Of a DNA stretch of 64,000 nt, positions 29,363-39,724 are shown in pieces. A model generated the notes under the pieces. That model had not been told where the DNA came from. It saw nothing but the letters and a program-made list of their open reading frames with translations, and ran no database searches. Made by a program: the position numbers and the translations under genes. The stretch is from Borovskyia barvae (lineage: Eukaryota > Euglenozoa > Kinetoplastea > Trypanosomatida > Trypanosomatidae), in assembly GCA_030849085.1 (NCBI GenBank), contig JASAOM010001051.1, positions 62,001 through 126,000 on the forward strand, read 5' to 3'. Numbering within the stretch: the stretch's first letter is position 1; each line of letters begins with the position of its first letter.

Positions 29363-30262
29363 AGTTGCGAAAGCACATCAAACGGGGCGCACGATACGTT
29401 AGACTACTGGCCCGTCAATATGTTTCTGGAAGCTTCTCTTTACTGCGCGGCTTTATGCCGTTTCAGACTACTTTGATTCCTACAAAGGCGCTCGGGCAAA
29501 CGCACCGCAGCACATTCATTTTCGTACTTTTATTTCTTTCGACTTTGTGAAGAGCCACTGATCTGGAGCTTACTTTCGAATTCAAGAACACACTTTGCAA
29601 GATGATTGTTGATGTACTTTTGCAAAAAAAAAATGACTCTTAAATACATAAGCTTCCAGGCTGAAGCTGAGGTGGAAATGTCGCAATTCTGGTTGCATCG
29701 GAATCCGCGGGTGTGCATGCGACACAGATTTTAATTAGCAGGCGGCGGAAGTGTGGCCTGCATCACTAGATAGGGCACTGCCTAAATGATACAAGCTGTC
29801 GCTTCGTCCATGAAGTTAGAGACACATTCTCACACAGCATGACCGATGGGTATCGACTCTATCATCTAGTATTCTCCTCTTGGCGATTGCCAGCACTTGC
29901 TCATTGTAGAACGTGAACGGCGGCTGGAATTGGTTTCAGTATCTTCGTAGCTCTTCTCGTTTTACCTCTCTTTAACGTGGTGGGGTGCGCGTGATCAATT
30001 ATCGTACTTTCCGCACTCAGTGAGTACCTGTATGAAAGAGCAGGAAGAGGAGCTTTTGTACGCCCACGGGGTTGATTAGATGCAACACTAAGCAGGAGCA
30101 GTTGCCCCACTGTTGTGTTCTTCGCAACGTATTCGTCTAGACTTTCTTTCACTGCGCAAATTATTAGAAGCTCCCTACTCCTGATGCTTCGGCGCCACTT
30201 GTTAGGTGGCTGTTCCCCAGCTTCCACCTGTTTGCTTACTGCCTGAGGAGCATTACCCTCTG
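29363..30262. other. Intergenic spacer between IFT57 and the 512-residue gene
   Basis: Trailer of IFT57 and leader of the next gene. It has an A10 run near 29623-29632. Pyrimidine stretches ending in CCCCAG (about 30220) or TGAG (30246) are candidate acceptors. No gene recognised. Confidence 0.5.
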
Positions 30263-31801
30263 ATGCCCATGTCCACAATGGGAAGCATCAAGGAGCTGCA
30301 GAATGAAGTCAGCACATTGAGGAATGAGGTCGCTTCTCTGAAGTATTTTTTCCAGTCCGAACTCCAAAGTGTGCGCAAGGACATGCACGCCCACTTCAAA
30401 GAAGAACGACGTCGATTTGTTGACGATGGAGCCGATTCGGTGTCTCATGAAAAGGGACTGCCGTTTGAAAGTGATACTTTGTCCCCAGCGTGCACGCAGC
30501 CGGGGCACAGCGAGGAGTTATTCGACGCTGCTGGTGATAGAATCGTCGAAGGTGGTTCCGCCTCAGCAAACGCGAGCCTTGTGCCATCAACTTCACTTGC
30601 TAGGGCCGGATGTCAAGTTGCTGACGGTGGCGATGTGGCTTGCCAAGACGGGATCACAGCAAAGCTTACCAGTGCCTTTTGCCTAGCTTCCACCGACCGG
30701 GATGCCGCTCACGATGCTGTCAGGGAACTGCTACCCCGACTAAAATGCGTTTTTGACTTCTATTCGGGATTTAACGTGGCAGATGAGGAGCTAGCTCACC
30801 CAGCTATGCATTATTCGCAGTTCACTGCTATGGTGCGCGATAGCTCTCTCGACCGTGGTCGTCGACCGCTACCTCCCGAGCTCTTATGGATGGCTGCTGT
30901 GCGTGACCTGCCGCCGCCAGCGGAGGTGAAGGGCAGGGACCGGAGAGAGGGTAGTACCCTGCTACAGCCAAAAGTTTTTGATGACAGCTCCATTTTTCGG
31001 CCAGTCATGGCACGGAGAGACTTGCTTGTGTACGAGCGGCTACGGTCTATTACATTCGCGGAGTTCCCACGAGCGCTTTACGTCATTTTCTGTGCAGCGG
31101 TTACACCTCTTCACGACGCCGCTGACGCACCTGCTGCCTTCTCTACTTTCCTGTCAGAGACCTTCCTTCCCTCCGTGGAGCGTCGCATTTGGCGCCATCA
31201 GACTTCACGAAGCGCGTATGCAAGTGGGAACGTGCCATGCGGCGGTACGCGCACAACATTTCGCACCGGAGCACCATCCTTTACCGACGTTCAGCCTGAA
31301 CTGCCAGTGAGGATATCAGACACGCTCTCGTTAAGTATGGGCCTCTCTACAGTTGTAGCGACGTACCAAGATGACGCGGATGTTCAGAAAGTTGTTAACC
31401 AATTCACTCCGCATCTGAAACGGTGCTTCCGGCATGTGGTGCGATGCCTGCCAACTTGCCGCACAGAAGATGCCAGAATGAGCATTGCTGCCTTTCTGGA
31501 TTGTGCTCGTCACCAGCACGTGCTTCCGTTGATTACACGCGCTCAACTACGAGAGATATTTATCTTCTGCGCTTCCTTGTCTGACGCGACGCGACCGGAT
31601 CGTTCTCAGCACGAGCATGAGCTGATGAGGGAAGTGCCTGCCTCATCGGACTGCGAGACGATTTCCTGCTCGATATTCACCACCGCAGCCTTATATTGCC
31701 TGGCGGAGCAGGTCTATGGTGCTGATGCTCCGCTGCGTCAGCAGTATCCTTCACCATGTGCGCGCGTGTCGAAACTTCTCGTTCGGATGTTTGTGCTGTG
31801 A
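30263..31801 (+). CDS. Hypothetical protein with short N-terminal coiled coil, 512 residues
   Basis: Not recognised. The first in-frame ATG is 30263 (MPMSTMGSIKELQNEV); the frame extends upstream only through a GTG. Residues about 8-55 form a heptad-patterned helix (LQNEVSTLRNEVASLKYFF and on). Two later regions look related: LLPRLKCVFDFYSGF followed by MHYSQFTAMVRDSSL, and FTPHLKRCFRHVVRCL followed by MSIAAFLDCARHQHVLPLI. In each, a 'P.LK..F' helix leads to a 'm....F' segment, and a hydrophobic helix follows (PPELLWMAAV; QLREIFIFCASL). This suggests an internally duplicated, possibly EF-hand-like fold without canonical calcium loops. It lies between IFT57 and the DRC8-like gene, but co-location is weak evidence for a flagellar role. 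Confidence 0.7.
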   Translation: MPMSTMGSIKELQNEVSTLRNEVASLKYFFQSELQSVRKDMHAHFKEERRRFVDDGADSVSHEKGLPFESDTLSPACTQPGHSEELFDAAGDRIVEGGSASANASLVPSTSLARAGCQVADGGDVACQDGITAKLTSAFCLASTDRDAAHDAVRELLPRLKCVFDFYSGFNVADEELAHPAMHYSQFTAMVRDSSLDRGRRPLPPELLWMAAVRDLPPPAEVKGRDRREGSTLLQPKVFDDSSIFRPVMARRDLLVYERLRSITFAEFPRALYVIFCAAVTPLHDAADAPAAFSTFLSETFLPSVERRIWRHQTSRSAYASGNVPCGGTRTTFRTGAPSFTDVQPELPVRISDTLSLSMGLSTVVATYQDDADVQKVVNQFTPHLKRCFRHVVRCLPTCRTEDARMSIAAFLDCARHQHVLPLITRAQLREIFIFCASLSDATRPDRSQHEHELMREVPASSDCETISCSIFTTAALYCLAEQVYGADAPLRQQYPSPCARVSKLLVRMFVL

Positions 31802-32684
31802 AGCGGCGGTGCGCGGCAACAAGAACTGGCAGACTGCGCGGTGTGCCGCTATCCGTCTCTCAACAGCGTCCTCTATGGCACCCGAAAAAACTCATCGAAA
31901 ACAGTCCGCAAGACACAACGGGTAGGCTTTCATCGGCGTGCATCCTGACAAATTTGTCAGACAAAGGTGTGAAAGGCTGTTTTATCCGTCCGCACCCTCC
32001 GCGTTCACAAATTCCCCAACTTTTCCTCCCCATTCTCTGCGATTCGTGGATCGACGTGCCCATAAACGAAGTCGCAATGCACACGCCTCGAAGACTGTAG
32101 GCACGCCACCCTCTGAAGACTTTCTTCGGTGATTCCTTGAGATGTGCCTCGCGGAAAACGACGAAGAAGGGGAGGGTGCGAGCAGGAAGTCGACCAGTGC
32201 CTGTGGTTGACAGGCTCCTGCGACTACTGCTCGCAGCACAGGTTTCTCTAGTCGTGGTTCGAGTGCTCTGACGTGGTCGCCCCTCCTGAGAATTTTTTTT
32301 GTGGATATCGAAACACAAGAAAGACCTTTCGAAAAAGTAAAGCAAAGGTAAAAGAAGACAGCGACACAGAAAACCTCTGCGTAGTGCTTGCACGCGAGAA
32401 GTTACCTCTTTATATCCCTGTCTGATCATCTCATCAGTGAATGCTTACGCGAAGTCGATCGCACCGTACAATCACGTCTTTACCAACCTCTTCTACCATT
32501 CTCGCTTGCTGCCTATATGACTGTATGCGAAACTCTCGTTGATGAATTGCCACTCACGCAGCTGTGAACCATTGTGCATTGGTGCTGCATGCCGGCGCTT
32601 CCTACATACGGCCTACCCATAGGTATTTCACATCCGTCTTCTTCTTTCATCGAGGCAGCTCCTCGGAGCTCGTAAGGTGGTGCG
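31802..32684. other. Intergenic spacer before the DRC8-like gene
   Basis: Trailer of the 512-residue gene and leader of the DRC8-like gene. The tract around 32626-32652 with AG at 32653-32654 is the likely acceptor, 30 bases before the ATG. Short frames on both strands are low complexity. Confidence 0.55.
32628..32654 (+). promoter_or_regulatory. Probable trans-splice acceptor of the DRC8-like gene
   Basis: The C/T-rich stretch TCCGTCTTCTTCTTTCATC is followed by the first AG at 32653-32654 and, 30 bases later, the ATG at 32685. Confidence 0.5.
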
Positions 32685-33524
32685 ATGCCGGCTTTGCCCA
32701 AGTCGCGGCGCCGCGGCAAAGGCGCCAACGCGGGTAGATCAGCTTCACGTGCTTCGGCTCAAGAAAAGATCGCCGAAAAGAAAAGCGAGCTTGAAGCAGC
32801 AATGGCTCTGCCCGACTCAATATCATATCTGGGGGGAAAACTGAGAACGTCCAATCGGCGGGCCAGGTGTTTCCAGCAGTTCGATGAGCTGGCGAAGCTG
32901 ATCTGTGCGCTGCAGTTCTCTTTTCTCACGTCCCACACAGATGATCCCCCGGAGAATCCTAAGTATGCTGCTGCTGCCGCCATCGGGTCATCCTCATCGG
33001 CTCAAGCGGTTCCCAACCGGTTTCCAATATTGCAAGTGGGACATCTTGCGAGAGCATTGGGATTGAATATATCCAATCGCCAGGTGGTTTCCTTAGTGGA
33101 GCTTGTTGAGGATGATGGACCCTCGACAGGCTCCGTAGAGACGCAAAAATTGAGAGTTGTGTTGGTCGATGCGATGATGACCGGCACGGTGGGTGGTCCG
33201 GCACTTTACGATTACACCATCCAAGGTGATGACACCGCCTCTTCGGTTCAGCATAGCCAGGCCTGTCTTTCTCTCGACCGCCTGAATGCCTTCACGCCGT
33301 TTTTGTGTGTACGGGATGAAGAGGTGACACTGCTGCGTGCATTTGAAGCCCTAGATACTGAGCAAAAGGGTTATCTCGAGGAAGTGCAGTTGCGGTCAGC
33401 CATGCAGTCGGGTGAGGAGGCCTTCAGCATCGAGGAATGGGATCAGATGTGGGTGGCCATCTGCGATCCTCAGACGAATAGGGCTTATTACCGCGATTTC
33501 GTGGAGATCCTCTCCGGTGAATGA
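32685..33524 (+). CDS. DRC8/EFCAB2-like EF-hand protein of the nexin-dynein regulatory complex
   Basis: 279 residues. The C-terminal ~70 residues align by eye with EFCAB2/DRC8: EVTLLRAFEALDTEQKGYLE, then GEEAFSIEEWDQMWVAICDP and a final YYRDFVEILSGE. This is the family's LLRAFEvLD...G.L and pF...E motif pair. An upstream region (RFPILQVGHLARALGLNISN, then VVSLVELVEDD) corresponds to the first EF-hand pair, interrupted by an Ala/Ser-rich insert (residues about 90-105) and a second insert near residue 180. Loops lack most calcium-coordinating acidic residues (LDTEQKGYLEE keeps only some), so calcium binding is doubtful. A basic N-terminus (PKSRRRGKGANAGR) precedes the folded part. DRC8 sits in the nexin-dynein regulatory complex of motile flagella; the homologue is longer than the ~160-residue animal protein. 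Confidence 0.8.
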   Translation: MPALPKSRRRGKGANAGRSASRASAQEKIAEKKSELEAAMALPDSISYLGGKLRTSNRRARCFQQFDELAKLICALQFSFLTSHTDDPPENPKYAAAAAIGSSSSAQAVPNRFPILQVGHLARALGLNISNRQVVSLVELVEDDGPSTGSVETQKLRVVLVDAMMTGTVGGPALYDYTIQGDDTASSVQHSQACLSLDRLNAFTPFLCVRDEEVTLLRAFEALDTEQKGYLEEVQLRSAMQSGEEAFSIEEWDQMWVAICDPQTNRAYYRDFVEILSGE

Positions 33525-35515
33525 GGTAAGCGTCTTCGAAACACAAAACAAAACCACAACTCATGTGTGGTGTGGGTTCCTGCAGTGGAGGGAGTGGTTG
33601 GCGGTACGATCTTTTTTCCCCTGTGGAGTGGGGAGGGGCGGGGGGGGGGTGCGAAAGAGATCGGAATCTTTTGCCGCGTTTCTCTGGGGGCGGAATCCTG
33701 TGTGCTCACCTTTTTTTATCTGATCCGGCCCTCCTTTTCCTGCTTTATGGCAGAGACCTGTTTCAGCTGCTTCCATCGATCCCGAATCTCAGCCTTCGTC
33801 ACTCTGGTTCTTGCATTCGGTATCTCTTGACTTTGACGAACTCTGCCCATTTCGCGCGGTTTCGTCTACGGAGAGGTTTCTCGCGCAGGCTTATAGGAGT
33901 GGGCAAGAAGGGCAGGGGACGAGAAACAGGCTTTGCGCAAGTGCTCATGTACAGTGGTGATCTCTCACCTTACAAACGCATTGAGTTCTCTATGCAATGC
34001 GAATAAGTTCAAGTCATACGGGACCAACCCCAAAGCTGCTGATTCGGTTGTTCGCGGCAAGGGACTTGAAGGAGGCGGGTGGGGGAAGTGGGGAGGATTC
34101 TGCTGCTTCTCGGGCGGAAAAGTTGTCTGGGCAGGCAGTGCGAAATTTCTCGCACTCGATCCGCATCGTCTTCTCACTACCTGGCTGAGATGCTGCCGAG
34201 GTTTTCTCTAGTGGCTCGCAGCGTGGCAGAAGAAGATGCTTAGACTACTTCAGCTGAGGACGCGAGAGATGCATGCACTCCCTAACTGTATCACCTTCCA
34301 AAGCGTGTGTTTGATGGCTTCACAGACTCCACTTCACCATCAGAGCTGAACTACCCCATCATCGTCTCTTCTGTGCCCCCTCGGCGCTGATGCCACGGCA
34401 ACTGGCCAATTGGGTTGCACCTTCCCCTCACTCAACCATTTGCTCTTCAACTCTTCCTCTGGACACTCCTTACTGGTTTCTTTCACCTTTCTTCTTCTTT
34501 CCTCCTCCTTCTCTCCACTGTTTAGTAACGTAAGAGTATGCTGGGACCCCGGTCGGCATCCACCATCGTAACATTGTAGGCGAACGCAACACAAGACCAA
34601 AAGGGAAGAGGGAAAAAAGGTTGAAGGAAAGGTAAGGGTGGCACTAAGTTGCAGCCGCTCTTCTTTTTTCTTGTCTCCCTCCTCTCTCCTCCATCATACA
34701 CAACGCATACACACCCATATACACGCATAGCAAGGCAACGTGAGAGATTGGGAACTCCATCTACCTTCCGGAGCTCCCTTTCGCTTCCTACTACTGCTTT
34801 TTTGGGGTTGAGCAGAGACACTTTTGCGTGTCTTCCGTTCTTGGAGGTACTTCGTGCTGGCGATTCTGACGGTTGCTCTCTTTTCATTTCATGGGAGTCG
34901 CGGGAGGGGTAATTAAGAAAAAAAGCATCGCAGGCTTCGCATAGATTACGGAGTGCCCCAGGATCTCTTTCTAGCAGGCTCACATCGAAAAGGGTACACG
35001 CCAGCCTTTGTCTCCACGTAGAAGCGGTCTCGGAAGGTATCGAGTTCACCGATTCACACTGTCTCCGCTTTTTTTCGAATTTCAGGAAGAGGTCTGGGGG
35101 ATTTGGCTTCGAGGTGATTTCCCTCGCGGCAGTCTGCGGTTTCTTTTCTTCTTACCCCCTTTTTTCTTTTCGCGCTCCTTGGGTCGGTGTTTAACCCTAC
35201 ACATAGATCGCACAATTGAAGCCGATCCCACCTTATAGAAAAAAAACGAGGGAGATAAAGTTTTTTTATGGGCTTCGCCCTTCCCCCCCTCCCCCCTTCT
35301 CCTTTCTTTTTTGGAGCTCTCCGGCTCCCCCCTTTCCCTTCTTTCCTCACCGCGCTCACCTTCGATTGTAGTCGCTGCTGGCTTTCTGATACTGGCTGCT
35401 AAGGAGCAGAGAAATAATCACTTCGTGCTGTCAACCCGAGCCGAGGCGTGCCAGAATCGACAAGTCGCTCGGTGCCGAGCAGAAGTGAATAGGGAAAGAG
35501 ATAGAGTAGTGAAGG
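33525..35515. other. Intergenic spacer between the DRC8-like gene and the 1402-residue gene
   Basis: About 2 kb. The trailer includes a G8 run near 33642-33649. T/C-rich stretches near 34430-34520 and 35270-35370 lead to candidate acceptor AGs at about 35315 and 35368 for the downstream gene. Frames on both strands are shadows or low complexity. Confidence 0.55.
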
Positions 35516-38500
35516 ATGATGCGGCGAGCGTCGAGTTTGGCCTCCCGGTCGGTGCCGCTTGTGGCAAAGTCTAACGTGGTCACGCTCGGGGCACCGATCC
35601 GCCTCTTCGGCTCTCATTACAGTGATGATATCGGTAATTACAAACGACCCTATGCGCAAGAGAGTCGCAGTGGAGCACATCGCCACCCACCGCGGAAGCA
35701 GATGCTGCGGGAGCAGCGGGCGGCAGCGGCAGTATCGGCGTCTCCGTCCATCCGGAATGTTGAGGTGCCAAAGAGCGGCGAGGAGGATGAAGCGGAGGCG
35801 CAGGATGTGCCGGCGCGCCGAAGTAACAAGAACAGGTATGAAGGTCTTTTCAAGAAGGCGAAGGAGCCCATATCCTTCACCAGCAACTTCCGGGAGCCAG
35901 ACATGAAACCTATTCTGGATTCCACACGGGGCGAAATGCATCGTGCCAACACCAACAAGCCGGCGCCTCCTCGCACAGCTCTGAGTGTCGACGACACCGA
36001 TGTCACCAGGATCTACAGCGACGAAGAAGTCCGCACTATGCAGTACAACGAGAGGTCTGGGACAAACGCGGGCAGCGCAAACCCTGCGACGATATCGAAT
36101 GAAGACGATGTGAAGGATTCCCTTTCCACGAATGCTGCTCGCCCAGGCACCCATGCGGAACCAGAGGACATGCCGAAGACCAAGGCGGCCCCCGACGCGG
36201 TTGATCGAGATGAAGACGAGGACGAGTTCGCTGAAATTCGCAGCCACCCCTTCTTTATGGATATGCTGCGGCGTGTAGAGCGCAACATGATCCGTTTCCG
36301 CAAGGAGACTCGTGCAGTGGGGCGCTACAGCTTGGAGGCAGTCGATGAATGCGTTCGGCCACTGCTCCAGCTGACGGATTATCCCCTCACTGCCCGGCAG
36401 TTGTCCCACCTTTCCCACAGCATCAGCCCAGCAGTGTTGAAAAGCTCGTTGCGCGACCAAGCGGCGTGCCGCCGTCTCAAGCTCTATCGCTCGCAAGACA
36501 CGGATCTTCTGTTGGACTGGTCTGCAGAGGACTTTCTACGTCGCCGGTACGAAAGTGTGCACATGTCGTGGGAGCCGATGGATGTTATCTGCCGCCGCTT
36601 TGGGTGGACACCAGAGATGATGTCTAATCGCGACTATCTTCTGTACTTCTCCGCCTTTCCCGAGTACGTGGAGATGGCGGAGTTGCAGACGTCCGCGACA
36701 GGAGGGCCGAAAGCCATCCCCATCGAGGACCCTGAAGTGCGGGCTGCTCAAAACCCTATTCCCCCTAATCGCCTCCTTCTTCGTCGCAAGGCTTCCGTGA
36801 GTGCGGAGGCCTCGCTCACCGAGTCCATCCGTCTTATGGGTACACCGGCAATCACCACTCCCTCGAAGAGCAAGAAGGCACAGCGTATGCGCCAGCACGG
36901 TGGAGACTCGGTGTCAGACTACTTCGATGCAGTAAAAGCATCGGCAGCTGCGGTGGACGGTGACGAGGCTGTAAAGCTGCAGCACGCTGTGGACAACGTT
37001 CAACCGCTGCGCCAGGCGAGCCATCCAGGCGGCCGCACCATCCGCGAATTTTCCATCCCCAAATCGCACTTGTCCACGGATGCTGCTGCTCCGGCCGAAC
37101 TTGAAAAATCAGGGATGAAACCCCCGCGTATGAGCCGACCTGAGGGAGAAGAAGCGCTAACGTTTGATCAGCGGAAGTTCGAAGAGCTTTCTAACGCGTA
37201 CCACAATGTCAAGGTGGAGAACTCCCTGATACGTCGTCGTATGCTCGCAACCGACAGCGTGGACAAGGCGCAGGAAATGCAGCATCAGCTGGCGAGCGGT
37301 CGACGTGAGCAATCACGTCTGGAGCAGGAACTTGAGCGCATGCGTGAGTTGAAGCGCAATATGGCGACTACGAAGGGCGGGCCGGCCTTCGCCCTACCGC
37401 GTGAACAGCCGCAATACATGGAGGCGCCCGAGCACACGGGCGAGTTTTCAAAAAACGGTAACGCCGTCGAGGACATTGATGACGACGAGATCGAGCAGGC
37501 TTTAAAGAAATACAAGGAGCAAGACGAGCTGCGGATGATGGGACGCCCATCGATGGCACGGGATGTTAATGCTGCGCCATCGTCGTTCAACTACCGCTCT
37601 GCTTCTGCCGCCGACGCCGAGGACGACCTCGAGGTGGTGGAGGAGGTGGTGGAGGTGGACGACGACGATGATGGTGGCAACCTGGAGGCATCGGAAGACA
37701 AGGCGATGGAGGAGGAGTCGTCTGCGGATGCCCAGGAACGTCCTGTGATCTCGAGGTATGAGGAGACTGACTCAGTGGGAGCGCATGAAAATGCGACCTC
37801 GAGTTCGTCTACGAAGGCTGTGAGCCGGCCATGGCAAGACGAACTTGAAGCCGCAGTGGAACAGCAGGAGGCCGAGGTAGAGGAGCGGGAGAACGACTTC
37901 GACGCTGCCATCAACGACACCTCTGATACCACACCTGCCTCCCGTCTGCAGCAGCTGACTTTACTGCACGATCGACTGTCTTCGGCGGCGGAACGCGCTC
38001 GTCGTTATGTGGCCACGGTGGAGACCCGTCGGCAACAAGTTGTGGATAAGCTGGATAGTCAGCTTATGGATGCCAACGCGAAGGTGGAGCGGTTGGAAGG
38101 CCAACTCTCTACAGTCGAAGAGGAACAGAGCTCTTTGCGAGATTCGATAGCCCAAGAGGAGGCAGAGCGCAAAGCCCTCGCCGTCGAAGCGGAGCTGAAA
38201 GCGCAACGAGAGAAGCGTCTAGTAGAGTTGGAACGCGAGCGTGAGCGGGCCCGCATCGCCCAAGAGGAAGCTGCTAAGGCACTGGAGCGTCAGAAAAGGG
38301 CCGAGCGCGAGGCTCTCGCGATGGAAGAAGAACTGCAGCGTAAGCTGCGCGATGTTCAGTCGAAGCTGCGCTCTCTGCATGGGGGCGAGCTGGAAGCCAC
38401 AGAGTTCGCTGCAGTAGGCGATGCTCACACCGTGAGGGACCGGGCACAAGAGAAACCAAAGGAGCCAACACCGGCATCCGCTGCTGCGCCCAGCGCAGAG

Positions 38501-39724
38501 CAGGAAATTGCAGCACGGAACAACGCAGCCTGCACGGTGGATTCCGAACGACAAATCACGGCGGAGGGGGAGGATGAAGAGGTATCTTCCTCTAACGTTC
38601 AAGCTGGACAGTTCATGTGCACACCGGAGCAGTACGATGGCCTTTTCCTGGCTGCGCACCGCCTCAAGAAGGAGATCGCTGCCCTTGAGGCACAGATGGA
38701 GGAAGAGGGCGATGAGAACGACGAGACGCTGATGGCTGTCCTCGCAGCATCGCGCGCTGATCTCGAAGAGCTGGAGGAGTGTATCGGCTCCGTGCAAGCG
38801 AGCGCACCCTGGGCGGCGAGTCGCGACGCCAAGCGAGAACGTGAGGAGGCGCTGTCTGCCGTGGCCGACACCGAAGCACACCGGTTGCAGAGTGACATCG
38901 ACAACTACCGATTTCAGATCTCTCTCCTCGAAAAGCGCCTACACCACGCTTCGCAAAAGAGCGTCACAGCTAAGCTGAGGGAGCGCGTTGTGCAGTGCCG
39001 CAAGTCTATCAGCCGCCTACGCATGGAGCAGGATCACCTGCGTCGTTCTGGGCGCGACTCCATGGGACTACCACCGTCCATTAGTATTGCCGAGACGTTG
39101 GCGCACGAGTCGAACGATGAAGATGGGGCGAGAATGGCCGAGGAGGTGCGAAAGGCCGCTGCGGAAGACCACAGCGCGGCACCCTTCATCTCAAATCAGG
39201 CTCAAAGAGATGCGAAGTCTGCACTGGAGTACGAAGCTGCAGAGATGGAGGACGACGCACGCGAGGCGAGTTCGCGGTCAGACGTCAAGATGAATTCTGC
39301 AACCAACCCCGATGCGGAGAAGCTGCGCGCACGTTTGGACGGTATGGTCAAGGATATCCAGCAGCTTCAGAACAATATTGAAGCACAGGAGCGAACGAGT
39401 GACTATGACGGTGATGGAACTGAAGTCGTGCTGCGAGAGATGAAGGATAAACTGAGCCAGCTGCTCCGTCTGCGTGATCAAGTTCAGCGCGCGCTGCTGG
39501 AAGAGTCCGTGAATGACTCTTCTTCTTCCAGCTCAAACGGGGCCACTCCGATCATTCGCCCCTCCTCAACATCATCTGCAGCTACCCCAGTCATGAGCCA
39601 GGCTGTCACGTCGGTTCATGGCACACCATCCAGCTCTCGGAATGGCAGAACAGCTCGCGTTACCACAGCCTCAAAGAAAATCCATGCGTCGGCGCGTAGT
39701 GCCTCTTTCAACCGTCGCCGCTGA
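35516..39724 (+). CDS. Large coiled-coil protein with mitochondrial-type N-terminus, 1402 residues
   Basis: Not assigned to a known family. The N-terminus MMRRASSLASRSVPLVAKSN is Arg/Ser-rich without acidic residues, typical of a trypanosomatid mitochondrial presequence. Residues ~240-400 look folded: FFMDMLRRVERNMIRFRK, RYSLEAVDECVRPLLQLTDY, SAEDFLRRRYESVHMSWEPM, and FGWTPEMMSNRDYLLYFSAF. The rest is mostly charged coiled coil (about 555-620, 800-960, 1020-1175 and 1265-1330) separated by acidic linkers, with a dense Glu/Asp tract at about 702-725. The C-terminal 70 residues are Ser/Thr-rich and end basic (SARSASFNRRR). The architecture suggests a scaffold or tether; mitochondrial location is inferred from the N-terminus only. 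The long antisense frames through it are codon-bias shadows. Confidence 0.82.
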   Translation: MMRRASSLASRSVPLVAKSNVVTLGAPIRLFGSHYSDDIGNYKRPYAQESRSGAHRHPPRKQMLREQRAAAAVSASPSIRNVEVPKSGEEDEAEAQDVPARRSNKNRYEGLFKKAKEPISFTSNFREPDMKPILDSTRGEMHRANTNKPAPPRTALSVDDTDVTRIYSDEEVRTMQYNERSGTNAGSANPATISNEDDVKDSLSTNAARPGTHAEPEDMPKTKAAPDAVDRDEDEDEFAEIRSHPFFMDMLRRVERNMIRFRKETRAVGRYSLEAVDECVRPLLQLTDYPLTARQLSHLSHSISPAVLKSSLRDQAACRRLKLYRSQDTDLLLDWSAEDFLRRRYESVHMSWEPMDVICRRFGWTPEMMSNRDYLLYFSAFPEYVEMAELQTSATGGPKAIPIEDPEVRAAQNPIPPNRLLLRRKASVSAEASLTESIRLMGTPAITTPSKSKKAQRMRQHGGDSVSDYFDAVKASAAAVDGDEAVKLQHAVDNVQPLRQASHPGGRTIREFSIPKSHLSTDAAAPAELEKSGMKPPRMSRPEGEEALTFDQRKFEELSNAYHNVKVENSLIRRRMLATDSVDKAQEMQHQLASGRREQSRLEQELERMRELKRNMATTKGGPAFALPREQPQYMEAPEHTGEFSKNGNAVEDIDDDEIEQALKKYKEQDELRMMGRPSMARDVNAAPSSFNYRSASAADAEDDLEVVEEVVEVDDDDDGGNLEASEDKAMEEESSADAQERPVISRYEETDSVGAHENATSSSSTKAVSRPWQDELEAAVEQQEAEVEERENDFDAAINDTSDTTPASRLQQLTLLHDRLSSAAERARRYVATVETRRQQVVDKLDSQLMDANAKVERLEGQLSTVEEEQSSLRDSIAQEEAERKALAVEAELKAQREKRLVELERERERARIAQEEAAKALERQKRAEREALAMEEELQRKLRDVQSKLRSLHGGELEATEFAAVGDAHTVRDRAQEKPKEPTPASAAAPSAEQEIAARNNAACTVDSERQITAEGEDEEVSSSNVQAGQFMCTPEQYDGLFLAAHRLKKEIAALEAQMEEEGDENDETLMAVLAASRADLEELEECIGSVQASAPWAASRDAKREREEALSAVADTEAHRLQSDIDNYRFQISLLEKRLHHASQKSVTAKLRERVVQCRKSISRLRMEQDHLRRSGRDSMGLPPSISIAETLAHESNDEDGARMAEEVRKAAAEDHSAAPFISNQAQRDAKSALEYEAAEMEDDAREASSRSDVKMNSATNPDAEKLRARLDGMVKDIQQLQNNIEAQERTSDYDGDGTEVVLREMKDKLSQLLRLRDQVQRALLEESVNDSSSSSSNGATPIIRPSSTSSAATPVMSQAVTSVHGTPSSSRNGRTARVTTASKKIHASARSASFNRRR

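Noticed and set aside
35399-36496. 365-codon minus-strand frame
   Set aside because: Antisense to the 1402-residue gene, on the wrong strand for this cluster, and its length is explained by codon bias of the sense gene.
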